Source of the DNA: Chara braunii
Taxonomy: Eukaryota; Streptophyta; Charophyceae; Charales; Characeae
Direction: 5' to 3'
Assembly: GCA_003427395.1 (NCBI GenBank)
Contig: BFEA01000146.1
Location: forward strand, 1,270,412-1,302,140
Length of the DNA stretch: 31,729 bases
The position numbers and the translations under genes are program-made. Positions 1 through 10,501 of the stretch are shown here, one piece after another (the stretch's first letter is position 1; every line of letters starts with the position of its first letter). Below the pieces are notes generated by a model. That model searched no databases. It was not told the DNA's origin and saw only the letters and a list, made by a program, of their open reading frames with translations.

Positions 1-620
1 TTTTTTTTTTCCGGGTGTTGTAGAGGCCAAGCATCAGACCCGCGGTGATTGCTAGCAGCAGCGGCCAATGGTTGTCCTGACAGGATAGGCCACCTACCCT
101 ACCCATCCCCACATTAATACTCCCAGCGCACCCCCTGTCCCTACTATCCTATCTCAGTGTGACCAGCACTCAGGACCATCACCCTACCAATATCGAGGGC
201 AACTTGGACCAGACAGCAGTGACAAGCACCAAGGTTGGGCCAACCTCCCAGCCCTGATGGACGCGGAAGCGGACGAACCTTGTCGTACGAGAACTTCGGA
301 TGCCAGGCTCATGCAATCTTCTACAGGCCCAATTTAGAGAGTCTACCCGGCAGGATTACCTAAGCGAGGCAGGCAGCGCCCACGGACACATCCTACCGTC
401 CTTCCCCTAGCTTACCCAAGGCTAGGCGGAGCTCAGACTATTCGGAGCGACTTATATCCCTACCCCTAGTACCCTAGAGCTAAGCCATGCGTGAGTACAA
501 CCCGTCATATATACCTGATAGACCCCCCAGCCCGGTATCGTAATTTGTGTGTACGAGTGTATGCCCAGAGGCTATGTATATTTGTATGAGCCCATAGGGC
601 CATGCGTTTTGTATCTGTCT
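1..620. other. Left-flank sequence without a recognisable gene
   Basis: It starts inside a T-tract. No long open frame, RNA gene or known repeat could be recognised on either strand. Short frames here lack domain-like composition. The stretch grades into the 63-bp minisatellite that follows. Confidence 0.5.
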
Positions 621-627
621 GAAGGCT

Positions 628-756
628 ATGTGTGTTCTGTGTACCTGTATAGCGAGATGTATGTGCCCGAAGGCCAGATATGTACAGTCTATGTGTGCTC
701 TGTGCAACTGTATAGCGAGATGTATGTGCCTGATGGCCAGATATGTGTAGTGCTAT
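628..756. repeat. 63-bp minisatellite, two copies plus a degenerate upstream partial
   Basis: Two adjacent units begin at 628 and 691, each opening with ATGTGTG(T/C)TCTGTG. They carry the same core around CTGTATAGCGAGATGTATGT and GGCCAGATATGT. Differences between units are single substitutions. A weaker related segment lies just upstream (about 565-627). Because 63 is a multiple of three, the array stays open in one frame over 549-791, but the product is a repeat translation with no sign of being a gene. Confidence 0.75.
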
Positions 757-822
757 GTAGAGGGAACTGTGTGTTCATTTTGAAGAGATGACAGGCCAAG
801 CTGGAAAAGAACCCCCCCTAAA

Positions 823-894
823 GTCCCCAGCCAGACTCGAACTCGTGATCTATGACGTGTGACCTGAAGACTCTACCATTTAAGCAACAATCAC
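823..894 (-). repeat. Degenerate tRNA-like sequence (tRNA-derived retroposon head)
   Basis: Read on the minus strand this has an internal-promoter A-box-like segment (TTGCTTAAATGGTAGAG) and, about 30 nt later, a B-box GAGTTCGAGTCTGG. Those are the two Pol III promoter blocks of a tRNA gene at normal spacing. The anticodon stem does not pair well, so a working tRNA is unlikely. A decayed tRNA gene or the head of a tRNA-derived SINE fits better. Confidence 0.6.
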
Positions 895-1124
895 AAACGC
901 CCCCTGTGTGTGATATGCTAGACTGAGAAGATCAACAGAACAACCACGAGCAACAGTCACAAGCAGCCCACGCAGCATCAAGGCCCGACATACAACACCA
1001 TGGACAACCCTTGGGTGGTGCGCAGGCGGTCTCTGTATAAGCTTACTGTGCGTCAGCCCAAGGGAATGTGTGTCCAGCCATGCGTCATTCTAACGCCCTG
1101 CCGGTGTCCATGCGCAAGGCTGCA

Positions 1125-1202
1125 ATTGAGTTTTGAACCTGCAACCTCGTACCACAATGCGCATTTCCAACCGGTGCTCTCACCACTGAGCTACATCAAT
1201 CG
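1125..1202 (-). repeat. Degenerate tRNA-like sequence next to the palindrome array
   Basis: On the minus strand the A-box-like part reads TGTAGCTCAGTGGTGAGAGC and the B-box-like part GCAGGTTCAAAACTC, with about 40 nt between. The acceptor and anticodon stems are not convincing. In its own orientation it is preceded directly by the palindrome array at 1207-1301, so the two may be parts of one retroposon or MITE-like unit (inference). Confidence 0.6.
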
Positions 1203-1206
1203 GTCC

Positions 1207-1320
1207 GTTTCAAGAACGACCAATTACGTAATTGACCAGTTCCAAAAACGGTCGATTACGTAATTAGTCGTTCTTGAAACTGACCGATAACGTAATCGGT
1301 CAGTTTCAAAAACGACCGAT
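1207..1320. repeat. Array of 20-bp palindromes separated by alternating inverted 12-bp spacers
   Basis: Three near-perfect palindromes of the form GACCGATTACGTAATCGGTC lie at about 1217-1236, 1250-1269 and 1282-1301. They are separated by 12-bp spacers of the type AGTTTCAAAAAC or its reverse complement. Because the spacers alternate, the whole block is also a larger inverted repeat: GTTTCAAGAACGAC at 1207-1220 pairs perfectly with 1267-1280 around a centre at 1243/1244. A fourth half-unit follows to about 1320. Confidence 0.9.
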
Positions 1321-1338
1321 TATGTGTGAGGAACAGAG

Positions 1339-1472
1339 GTGCGGCAAGCCGGGACACAGGAAGGCAGGTCGCGGGATAGCAGGGGAGGCCAGGCGGGGCA
1401 AGGCAGGGGAATGCGCGGGAGGGAAGGTGGGGCAAGGTGTGGGAAGGCAAGGAAAGGGAGGTGGCAGATTTT
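1339..1472. repeat. Purine-rich degenerate minisatellite
   Basis: The plus strand is made of short variants of GGCAAGGCAGGGGA, GGCGGGGCAAGG and GGTGGGGCAAGG, with almost no thymine. It is followed by a TTATTATTATAATTATT stretch at about 1471-1494. It is simple-sequence DNA and codes for nothing recognisable. Confidence 0.7.
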
Positions 1473-1591
1473 TATTATTATTATAATTATTTTTTAGTGC
1501 CCCGATGGGCGACAGATCATATATTAAACTAATCATAACGGATACTTGTGACGCGCAACCTTACGCCCTGCGCTGTCTTTCGTTCGGAGTA

Positions 1592-1710
1592 TTAAGGGTG
1601 CGGAAAAAGGCCCTGAAAAACACCACGATGGGGTGTGCCAAGGATTTTTGGGAAATTGAGTGTGGGGACACAGACAGAACTGAAATCCCACGTGTTGGTC
1701 TGATGAAGTA
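1592..1710 (+). repeat. Dispersed repeat fragment, copy 1
   Basis: The 25 nt at 1630-1654 (starting GGGGTGTGCCAAGG) occur again, perfectly and in reverse orientation, at 29461-29485. Weaker similarity continues on both sides, for example GTGCGGAAAA here against GTGCGAAAAG, and AGAACTGAAATC against GGAACTGAGATC. A minus-strand frame of 153 codons runs over 1592-2053, but it has no recognisable domain and I do not call it a gene. Confidence 0.6.
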
Positions 1711-4473
1711 AGAGAACCGGTCGGTTGCAACGCGGGTTACAAAGAAGCGCGCGCGCGGGATTCGCAACGCGGGGAAGTTCGAATTCAATCCAGAAAATAC
1801 TGTCGAACCTCCTACCAAGCCACGACTCTTCGTTTGGAGTGAAAGGGAGCGGGCACGTACTTAGTATCCCGTCGTTGCACAATTCTGAATCTGACGTAGA
1901 CGACCTTAATCGCGTGGCCCTTTCCTTATGCTCGTCCTCATTCCGTACTCGGTAGTGGAAGCCCTTTGATTGGTAGTGATCGAAGCGTTGGCAATCACTA
2001 CACAGAGCTTTAGGCCAATGGGGCGCCACTACCCACCACGGGATGACGATCAACTCATTAAACGGTAATAGCCACGAATATGGCGGAAAATGCGTATCGA
2101 TAATGACAAACCCAACACCGACAAACCTAGAACACCGATTTTCAGGAGGGAAGCAATATCACCCACCGATCTTTGTGACGGCTTCTCATACGTCCCACTC
2201 ACACACACGCGTCCTTTCCTCGTTATACGGAAAGAGGCGAGGTGGGGATACGGGAGGCCGACGACTAGTTGGGTTGAGCCCGTCAGTCCACATGGCAATC
2301 AATCATGCGCCAAAGATATCCTCAATCATTCATCGTAGGCCCATAATCGATACTAGTCGAAAAATACACAACCTATCAATCCAACCAGAAAGGCAGAATC
2401 AATACTCTTAAAAACGAAGAAGGAAAGGAAAGTTCAGAGAGAGACAAAAACTCATGTGTGGTGAGACGCGACCACTGTTCACGTGTACCGATCGCACGTG
2501 GCTTTGGAGTCCCTCATTATTCTATGAGGGTATATTGTGTATGTTGTGCAGCATAAGGCAGATGCAGTGTGTCCCGAACGGCAGCTCCCGGGGTACTCTT
2601 CCGTAACCACAGCATCAACAGATCTAAACACTCTTGCATTCTCGAACAAAATCCCAACAACATTGCCCCTGTCATCGATCCGTCCGGACAGTATCCTAAT
2701 CAAGACGAGTTTCGTGCTCGATCATTTCCATCCCATATGCATACATTCACTGTAGAAGGTACGAAAACGAGAGACATGCAATACCCCTGCCCTGTCGTGT
2801 CAAAGGGAAGTAATCGCAATCCCTTTAGATCGTTGATCGTCGCTACACACGCATCCACCGTTCACAAGACAAGACGATAAAATCTCAGTTGGTCTGGGGA
2901 TTACCTAGGTCCTAGGAAACTAATGGAAGAGTTCTGGAAGAAGTTCTTCCGAGCACACATTCACAAATGCTCATTCCATCACAAGCAAAAGATTGACTCA
3001 TCATGCATAGTTATTCATATCAGCGAGAGAAGAGAAGGAGGGAGGAAGAGACAAGCGAGAATATCAAGCCAGGAGGGAAGTGTTACACTGAGATCGGGAA
3101 ATGCAAAGAAGGTCCGGCTTTACCGCCGTGAGCTCACACCAAAGAATGGATTCACAACAAGGGGGGCGTACTCGCCGCCAAATTCCAACATGGCCCCGGG
3201 CTAGTCATCCACTCAACTCGGATCACTCGTCCTTATTCGTGCACCGACGATCCCGGTCGTCGCGTGTCACCATCCACCATTGTGATCGTCACCCCGCCAA
3301 CTTAACCTCGACATGGCTTGCCCGGATCCCACAATCCGTCGTGGCGATCTAGCGCACAGCCAGCCAGTCTACAGTAAGCCCGTCATGACTTTCCGACTAG
3401 CACTATACACACATCATCTAGCCACTGCTTCCCGGAAGTTGGCTGACGAGTTGGGAGAGAGATTTGCGGATGCGCCGACATAATTTATAGTTGCGAGAAA
3501 GGGGAGAGAGGCGGGGAAGGATGAAGAGTAGGGTAGAGGAGGGTAAGGGAGGGCTTCAAAGTAATCGCCCGTTGAAAGCCATGTTGATCCCTCACAACCC
3601 GATCTCAGCCAATCAGAATCATCACGCAGTAGGAATCTCCTCTCACACGACGTTTCTTCTTGGCTAGATGGGGAGAAAGGATCGACTGGGTTTTTCAAGC
3701 GTGGGTCTTAGAGCAGGAAGAAGAGGAGTGTGAAGGATAGCCTGAAACGGGTCCAAGATTCAGATGATCAGGAAAGAGAAAAAGGGCGCGCACTGGGAAG
3801 GAGAGAGAAAAACAGTGTCAGGGGGAGGGAGCGAGAAAGCATGTGCGCGCGAGGGAAGGCGTTGAGAGGGGTGCAAGAAGGAAGGAGGAGGGGAAGAGTG
3901 GGGGTGGAGATCGTGGAGTAGCCAAATAAACGACGTTTCAGTTTCCACTTTTCGAGGAGGCAATTCCCAGACATGATTTTGATGGTAAGTGGGGCATGGG
4001 GATTAGACTGAAGAGGAAGTAAATTCCGAAGAGTTGAGATAAGGTTGGAAGATTTTTGACCATCAGGTAGGGGGAAAAGGAATGGGGTGCGTGGAGATGG
4101 GGCAGCCGACGGAGAATCAATGGGTGGGATAGCAGCGCATCGTTTAAGTCCACAAGCGGTTATCGGGTAGCTGAAAATTCAGGAATGAAGATTTTGAATT
4201 GAGAGTTTTTGGCAGTCTGAAAATCCTGAATGGTCCTGAAGTGGTGAAAGGTCCGAAAACCCTGAAAACCACATGGTGCCGAACATCAAAAGTAGAATGG
4301 GCACCGAAACAGTTGCAGTTTTTCCCAACCCTACGCTACATCAAAAATTGAAATCACCATATCAGCAAGAAAAAGATGAGGGAAAAGAAAGTAAGTCCTA
4401 CGCTAATCCATATTCCTACAAAATTCCCAGAGTCTTCCATGTCGATGCCAAGAACATTCGCTCGTGAAAGGTC
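1711..4473. other. Left flank, no gene recognised
   Basis: Only short overlapping frames on both strands were found, none with conserved motifs. Small structures visible are a perfect hairpin CCCTCAT/ATGAGGG (2511-2517 with 2524-2530), two CACGTG words at 2480-2500 with dyad symmetry, a CCTAGGTCCTAGG doublet near 2905, and an AG-rich tract at about 3710-3920. There is nothing to support an exon-intron gene. Confidence 0.5.
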
Positions 4474-4477
4474 ACGC
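4474..4477. repeat. Target-site duplication, left copy (ACGC)
   Basis: ACGC directly precedes the first base aligned to the 3' LTR's TG start, and ACGC directly follows the CA end of the 3' LTR at 26571-26574. Ty3 integrases usually make 5-bp duplications. Here four bases are clear and the fifth does not match, which fits an old insertion or a 4-bp stagger. Confidence 0.75.
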
Positions 4478-4511
4478 TTTCAGGCGGCCACAAGCAGTGC
4501 GCCGCCTGAAA
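4478..4511 (+). other. Hairpin at the outer tip of the 5' LTR
   Basis: TTTCAGGCGGC (4478-4488) pairs perfectly with GCCGCCTGAAA (4501-4511) around a 12-nt loop. The 3' LTR carries the same structure at 22241-22270 with one C-G pair replaced by T-A (positions 4481/4508 against 22242/22269), so pairing is kept. Its role is unknown. It could matter for integrase end recognition or for U3 RNA or transcript structure (inference). Confidence 0.8.
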
Positions 4512-5494
4512 TCTGCGGCTTTGGGGCTTACGCTCGAAGACAAGGCCTTGTTTTGACGGAGCTCCGGGTTGACCGGATAGCAAAAATTATGGGGGCTCAG
4601 GGCACCGCTGATTTTGGGCGCACTGAACCTTACGAGTAACCCTCAAAGATGACAAAATGGGTAGCCGCTCCCGACAAATCTAGGGACCGTTATTTCCGCT
4701 CGTTCCGAGGTTAGACCTGGGATGGCCGGCCGCGGGGGGGTATTGCAGGAATGGACCTCGCCGCCACGTTTTTGTATCATATGACCGGGCCCGAAATAGG
4801 GCCTTAAAATTTTATCTATTTTAGTACCGAAATTAAAAATGGGAGAAAAGATTAAGAACAGTGAGAGGAAGAAGAAAAAAAGTGGTATCCCTTAATTTCC
4901 TTATTTTTTCACGGCATCTAAGATTTAGGGAAAATCCCTCGTTATTTTATGTTACCGGTAATGAAATTAAAAAAAAAAAAAAAAAAAAAATTAATGATAA
5001 AAAGGAGGAGAAACAAAAGAATTTCGGCTATTTAATTAAGACTCCCTCGGGATTTATTTTTGGTGAACTCACGAGTATTCTGCTATTTCGGACTCTAGAA
5101 TTAAGAAAAGGGGGGAAAGATTAAAACTAATGAGACAGACAGGAACTAATGATTACTCTGTATCTGGCCTGGTCCTGCTTGGATTACCCACCATCAGCTC
5201 AGAACCCAAATTTGATCAGAAACTCTGAACTCAACTTTTTTTCACTAACCCCTTTTGTGTCGCCTTCCCGATCTGCCTGACAACTAACCTCACTGAGCAG
5301 TCCAAGGATGTTCACATGGACGACGTGGAATAGAGCTACTTCGGACCGACAGTATGTATGGTGTTTGGCTCGGAACAGATACGTGACTCAGAGAGGCTCG
5401 GATTGTTATGGAGTGGCGGCATCTTACGGTATCTGACGGACTTCGGAGTCGGTATGGGGCAGGCGTCACATTGTCTCGGGCTTGGGGCCCCTAC

Positions 5495-5995
5495 AACGGC
5501 CGCTTATTTTCTGGTCCGAACACATCAGCATCAGGTTCGGGGCAACCTCGGCGGGATATTTCAGTTTCGGCGGCATCGAGGCATTTTACTTCGGGTTCGG
5601 ACCTTCGCCGTGATTCCCGCTACGACATCAGTCTGATTTATTGGCAGGGTGAGGACCATTTCAACGGCCTATTTCAAAGTTCGGCACCAGTATGGCCGTT
5701 TATTTCGTATTCGAGACGACTGTGGAGGTTTATCCCTGCGTCAAAGGCCGCTACGACCTTTTATCTCAGCTTCTATGTCACTACCGTGATCTATTGTCAG
5801 GTCCGAGACCACTACGACGATTTGTTTCAGGTTCGGTACCTTGGCGGCAGTTTATCTCAGGTTCGTTGCAAACGCGGCATTTTATTTCAGGATCGGCACA
5901 ACCATGACGCCTTATTTCCGCTACGATACCGCTACGGCTATTTATTTCGGTTTCAGGACCGTCACGGACTTTACGGAGATTTGTTTCANGTCCGG
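5495..5995 (+). repeat. Diverged minisatellite of about 30-nt units inside the 5' LTR
   Basis: A word of the type TTTATTTCAGGTTCGG recurs every 28-31 nt, with CGGC or CGAC before it and a CC-rich gap after it. Clear units lie around 5815, 5845, 5875, 5905 and 5935. Units near 30 nt leave a 197-codon frame over 5408-6001, and the same frame occurs in the 3' LTR. Its translation is just a repeat of the form xxGxLFQxR, so I treat it as non-coding repeat DNA. Confidence 0.7.
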
Positions 5996-7140
5996 TGCTA
6001 GTTCGACATCNACTTACTACAAGTTCCNCATTGACCTGATATTNACTTACCACGAGCATGGTANTGGTTCGGTGTCNGGAAAGGCACAGGCTACGGCACT
6101 TCAGGANGAGTGTCTCCAGGCTCGACAACGGGTCGACATTCGGTAGGCCACAGGTTCGGTGCTACCCTGGGGAGGCCATGCTCTATGGCGTGCGGCNTTG
6201 AGTGCNTATGGATTGGTACCGAGACGGATATTCCCGGTTCGGTGATGGCCTGTTACGGGCTGCTATGCTGCGGAACAATGGTGCCTTCGCGAAGGATCTG
6301 ATGGGGACCAGCTTGGTACGGGGTTGTCTTNGGTGCGGGTGCTGCGCTCTNANGTAACTATAATTGGCACAGTCAGAGCAGTCCGCGACGATCCTCTGCT
6401 CTTGGGGGTAATTCGGTNTGACTGCCTTGGACCCNCCACGGTGCAGGGTACGAACGGCGGCGAGGCCTCATGTCACCAAAGTTGGACTGAAGGGGGATGG
6501 GGACCTGCTGCTACGGAAACTGTCGATNCGACATNNGGGCGAGGCGCTGAACTTGGACGCCACGGCACAGGCTGGTTCGATCGAGGCCGCAAGCCAAATT
6601 ATGAGTTCAGTTCTGCCAGCGGGAGNTGGGGGAATATAGGCGGACCAGCGAAAGGTATGGGGGAAGGACTNATTCGGGTGTGTGCACGGCNTGCACGGTG
6701 AATGCAACNGCAAAAACGGTTAAGGAGACGCGGGTCGGGAGGTGAGGACGCGTGCACGGCGTACTNGACGTTGGAGTGAGAGTTAGTNGGNAAAGAGGAG
6801 AGTGCTAAGCGTGNGCGGGTGCTNTTTAANGGAGGAGGCGGCGAGTTGCGTNTAGAAGGGAGGTCNTTTCGTGGATGGAGGAGGAGAGTTGCAGCGCGCC
6901 AGGCGCCCGCAGCGTGTGCGCAGTTGACCTGGAGTAGGGCTGAGACAAGGAAGGGAGTTGAGACTTGGGCGAAGGGGGGGGAAACGCGTGTCTGGAGCTC
7001 CCCGCCCACGGCTGGCGTGCAGAGGCAGGGCGCAATCAGCTCAGATGACTCACGAGCTTGCACGGGAACAGGAGTGACGGAGCGTCGAAAAATCTGAGAG
7101 GAGGAACTCGTTGCGAAGATTAGCACAGGCTTGCGAGAGT

Positions 7141-7159
7141 GGGTGCGCTAGGCGCACCC
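7141..7159 (+). other. Perfect 8-bp hairpin in the 5' LTR
   Basis: GGGTGCGC (7141-7148) and GCGCACCC (7152-7159) flank a TAG loop. The structure is identical in the 3' LTR at 24919-24937. It lies about 310 bp upstream of the TATA box, so it may be a U3 regulatory element (inference). Further small LTR hairpins are TCCCGC/GCGGGA at 7603-7619 and AACGGG/CCCGTT near 8531-8546. Confidence 0.7.
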
Positions 7160-7464
7160 AGCCCCCATTGGAGGTGGTCTGAAACGTCTAGTTCGGAGGG
7201 TGGTCACCAGGGGAGTTCTGAGCGAAGTGCACTTCAGTCAGAGGAGAAGCGCTCGTCTCGATCCGTCTTATGAATGCGACGGTTATCTCCTGGTTCTAGG
7301 GAACAGTACGGGTGGCCTGAACATTGGGAGATCTAAGATGAGAAGGAGGGGTGTGAGCAAGAAAAGCGAACTGAGATAGCGATATTGGGAAAGGGACAGC
7401 AGACGAGTTACGGGCCCGTAATGACAGAAACTATGTATACTGGCACGGTGCGCGCAGAGTAAGC

Positions 7465-7472
7465 TATAAAAA
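7465..7472 (+). promoter_or_regulatory. Candidate TATA box of the LTR promoter (TATAAAAA)
   Basis: This is the only strong TATA-like word I see in the GC-richer part of the LTR, and it is preserved in both copies. If used, the transcript would start roughly 25-35 nt downstream, making U3 about 3 kb and R plus U5 about 1.3 kb. The start site is inferred, not shown. Confidence 0.5.
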
Positions 7473-8799
7473 TTTGAACAGTTGCTAATTATTGGTGCCA
7501 TGGGAGAGATCACAATATGCGAACAGGGAACGTTTCGAGAGTCCCGCTGCCCGCAGGAGAGGTCAAGACTTGTGATCAGTGAGCACTTAGAGTAACTTCG
7601 AATCCCGCTGCTGGCGGGAGCAGCCTGTTAACATCCTACAGGCGAGTCAAACAAGCACCATGGTATCTGGTGATTGAATACACGGCAGATGAGCCAACCC
7701 TCTGTTTTCGCTTACGATGAGATCATCCTATACCGTTGAACGAGCAAAGGAGAGAGCGGTTTGGCACGCGTGAGTAGGTTTTATTCTATTTTATTTTATT
7801 TTATTTGGTTGTTTTTCTTTTATCAATCTCGATCATCAGTCTGTGTGGGAAGGCGGGACAAGCTTGTGAGCCGCCAGAGGAAGATATCGACCGGGCGAAG
7901 GAGGCGAGGGAATGAACTTTCGGGAATGAGGGAAGCGAGTGTAGCAGGCTGGGGGAAAGCTACTACTCGCTTCATTTAACTGAACACCACTTCAAGTACT
8001 CAGGAACTCAACAGAGCGTATGTCAAGAGAGAAAGGGGGGGGAACAGTGAGCTCGAAGCTCCCCGTAACACCGTGAGTGAAGTAGAAGAGAGGGACGTGC
8101 GAAGAGAGGGAGAGTCCCCATTGTTGTCTGGCAGTCAGGCTGTCCACTGTCTGGTCAAGTAGTTCCTGTTTATGGAAAGGGCAATTACACTCTACCGCTC
8201 TTCTGGCTGGTCAAACAATTGCTCTCCGCTTATCGGCTGATCACACCGAACTGACCATCGACAGTTCAATCACAACCTTCCATTTATTGATCTAACAGAC
8301 TCTGCTCAACGACAAATTGAGAATCATTATTGGCAGATTGGGTTCTCATGGGATGCTCTGGCTTTCATTGTCTACTGGCGAGGACTCATACAGTGCATGC
8401 AAAGGAGTATGGCGCCCTAAGCGTTTGTGCTTAAGTTTTGTTCTCATTGCTGTGTAATTGGTCGAGATCGTCAGTTGACCGTTTTAGAAAAGGTTTACTT
8501 CTGAGTGAATTAGATTTAATTATGTGAAATGTAACGGGCTAACCCGTTGATCGAATAAGTAAAAGTTCGCTGTTGTGAAAACTCGACTCGTTGTTGTGCT
8601 ATCGATCAAGTTCGCTGGGAGGCGGTAAAACTTGTTGTTGCATGAGTTACCTAGAGTACAGGAAAACTGGGTGCGTGACAGCCAAACTTCTCCCTGCTGG
8701 TAGCTGAGGACCTCGGAAGTGGGCGCAGCGAGTGACAGGCGTTGTTGCCCCTGGCTTCAGCGACGAACAGGACCCCCTCCCCGGGTTTCCTCACAACTT

Positions 8800-8812
8800 T
8801 GGCGCCGTTGCC
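8800..8812 (+). promoter_or_regulatory. Primer-binding site, tRNA-Asp type
   Basis: TGGCGCCGTTGCC begins 4 nt after the LTR's terminal CA. It is complementary to the 3' end of plant cytosolic tRNA-Asp (ending GGCAACGGCGCCA) as I remember it. Complementarity stops after 13 nt. The site primes minus-strand DNA synthesis and confirms where the 5' LTR ends. Confidence 0.8.
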
Positions 8813-10480
8813 AAGGAGGGGAACTGCACCCCCAAGGCCGCGGCCTTCCCCAATCAAACGGGGGTGCCCTGGCTAATTGGCCAGGAGACAGCTAGCTTTA
8901 GTTTGATTAGACGATTTTTCTAAATTTTTATTCATTCTTATTTTTAATTTTTTCAAATTATTTCCAAATCCGCGCATTTTCGCGCGAAGTAAGCAGGGAG
9001 CAAAGTTCTCCCTCTCGACGAGGCGAACATTATGAAACGTTTCTTGCTGAAATCTAACGGTTCGATTTCGAGATAACGAATTTCCTTCAAAAATCAAATT
9101 ATTAATTCGGAATTTTCAGTTTTCTTTTTTTATTTTTGCGGGAAATTGGTACATTTCCTTGAGATAACTCTTTGTACCAAACCTGCTCATTTTATTCTTC
9201 CCGTCGTTTTGATACCTTGGACGGGGCAAACGGAGGTGGTTAGAGACAAGAACGGTAAGTAACAGGTAAAAAAAAAAAAAAAAAAAAAAAGTAAAACGAG
9301 AATTAAATGTTTAATTTCCTTGAAAATTTCGTGTAAAATTCCATAAAAGGGATTAAGAAAAAGTGTTCCGTCAAAGTTCTTGCAAATTTTGAGTGAGGTT
9401 GACGGAAAAAATTTGGGACTGAACGAATTTTGGAAGAGAGCGTGCGGTTGCGCGCGAAGCCCCCTAAACCCTAGTAGATAAAACCTAATTAAGGGAAACC
9501 CTAATTAGGGGAAGTCTTATTCAAGGTTTGGGGCGGATAACAACCTCGGAGAGGAAGGGTAATAAACAAAGAATATTTTGCCTTTTTAATTCTTCGGCTT
9601 TTTCCTTTTTGAAAAAATAAATTAAGAAAAATATTAAAAATAACGAAAAAAAATTAATTAAATTTCGTTTTAATTTATTTTTAAATTCGGACGTCATTCC
9701 TTTCGGGTTGTTGAGCTAGGGGCGGAAGCCGAACCCCATCTCCAAGGGGGGGGAGGGGAAATACTGCATAATTTTCTTGAAAATTTGTAAAATATTTCGA
9801 ATTAGTTAGGAAATAATTAGAGAAAATATTCAAAAATTGGTTGAAAATTAATATTTTCTTTTGATATTTTTTTTCTTTTGTTATACTCCTTCGACGGCTA
9901 TTTTGAGGCCTTCGGCCACACCCCATCCCCACGGGGGGAGGTGAAGTGCTGCCAAAATTTTCGGGGATCTCTTGAGGTCGAGCGATTTTGCCTAAAGACA
10001 TGTACAAAGGATATAAGTATATGTAAAATAAGAAAGGGGGTATATCTTATGTAAATGTAATTATTGTAAATTAAATACAGTTAAAATACAGAAAAATATT
10101 GGCGGGAAGAGAAATCCATTTACCGCGCTACTCTCTAGGGGAAGCTTTGCATGCCTCTAGGCAGTGGTCGAGGGCCAGTGGGTTTCTAGAAGATAAAAGT
10201 ATTTTTTTTTTAATTTATTAAAATTTTCCAAAAAATATTAAAATGGCTTAGAGAAATAGGGGAAAGAAGGTTACCGCCTTCTAATTTTGGTGCTTAGATA
10301 GAGGGGGACATTTGTACTCTTGAGGGGTGACCGGAGTATTCGGAGGCAGCGTTCCCTCTAACAGGGCACACGCCTTCTATTCGAGGGAACTTGACTATAG
10401 GGCCTGTTGTCTTGTTTAGAGTCGGGACTCCGCCCTGTAGCACCATAGGGGACCTTTGGATAGTTAGGAGATAGGTCAAC
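8813..10480 (+). other. Untranslated leader of the retrotransposon
   Basis: About 1.65 kb without a credible gene. It begins with GC-rich inverted repeats: the 14-bp palindrome AAGGCCGCGGCCTT (8834-8847) and the stem CCTGGC/GCCAGG (8868-8873 with 8880-8885). These sit where packaging or dimerisation signals usually lie. From about 8890 to 10290 it is strongly AT-rich, unlike the ORF block downstream. It holds a 22-nt A-tract (about 9269-9290), two telomere-like words (CCCTAAACCCTA at 9462-9473 and AAACCCTAA near 9496-9504), and repeated CCCC...GGGGGGAGG motifs at about 9725 and 9915. Confidence 0.7.
9718..9960 (+). repeat. Repeated CCCCAT...GGGGGGAGG...CTGC motif in the leader
   Basis: Segments at about 9725-9790 and 9912-9965 share the order: GCC-rich word, CCCCATC(T/C)CCA, a run of seven or so G, AGG.GAA, CTGC, AAAATTTTC. 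A related copy at about 10490-10540 (CTCCCAATGAAGGGAGGCGAAGCGCTGCCGGAATTCC, given in parts: GGGAGGCGAAG then CTGCCGGAATT) contains the start of the first ORF. A shorter relative (AAGGAGGGGAACTGCACC) follows the primer site at 8813. The C-run and G-run can pair. Confidence 0.5.
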
Positions 10481-10501
10481 AGCGTGATATCGGGGCTCCC
10501 A

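Larger units (their letters stand above)
4478..8795 (+). repeat. 5' LTR (4318 bp)
   Basis: Nearly identical over its full length to 22239-26570. It ends in CA four bases before the primer-binding site. Its first two bases are TT where the 3' LTR has the usual TG, so the left tip is mutated. It contains a tip hairpin, a diverged minisatellite of about 30-nt units (about 5495-5995), a G/C hairpin (7141-7159), a TATAAAAA box (7465-7472) and a run of ATTTT pentamers (about 7780-7806). Isolated Ns are concentrated at about 5990-6870, where the assembly is uncertain. It has a 22-nt A-tract at 4969-4990 that is interrupted in the 3' copy. Confidence 0.95.

Noticed and set aside
1592-2053. 153-codon minus-strand frame
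   Set aside because: No domain or codon-use support; overlaps a dispersed repeat.
5408-6001. 197-codon frame in the LTR, also open in the other LTR
   Set aside because: It follows the minisatellite of about 30-nt units; the translation is a repeat, and conservation between LTRs is expected from their shared origin.
6599-7126. 175-codon minus-strand frame in the LTR
   Set aside because: Composition-driven open frame in GC-rich DNA; Pro/Ser/Ala-rich with no motif and many Ns.
9462-9504. Telomere-like words in the leader
   Set aside because: Only one and a half repeats plus one telo-box; too short for a telomeric insertion.
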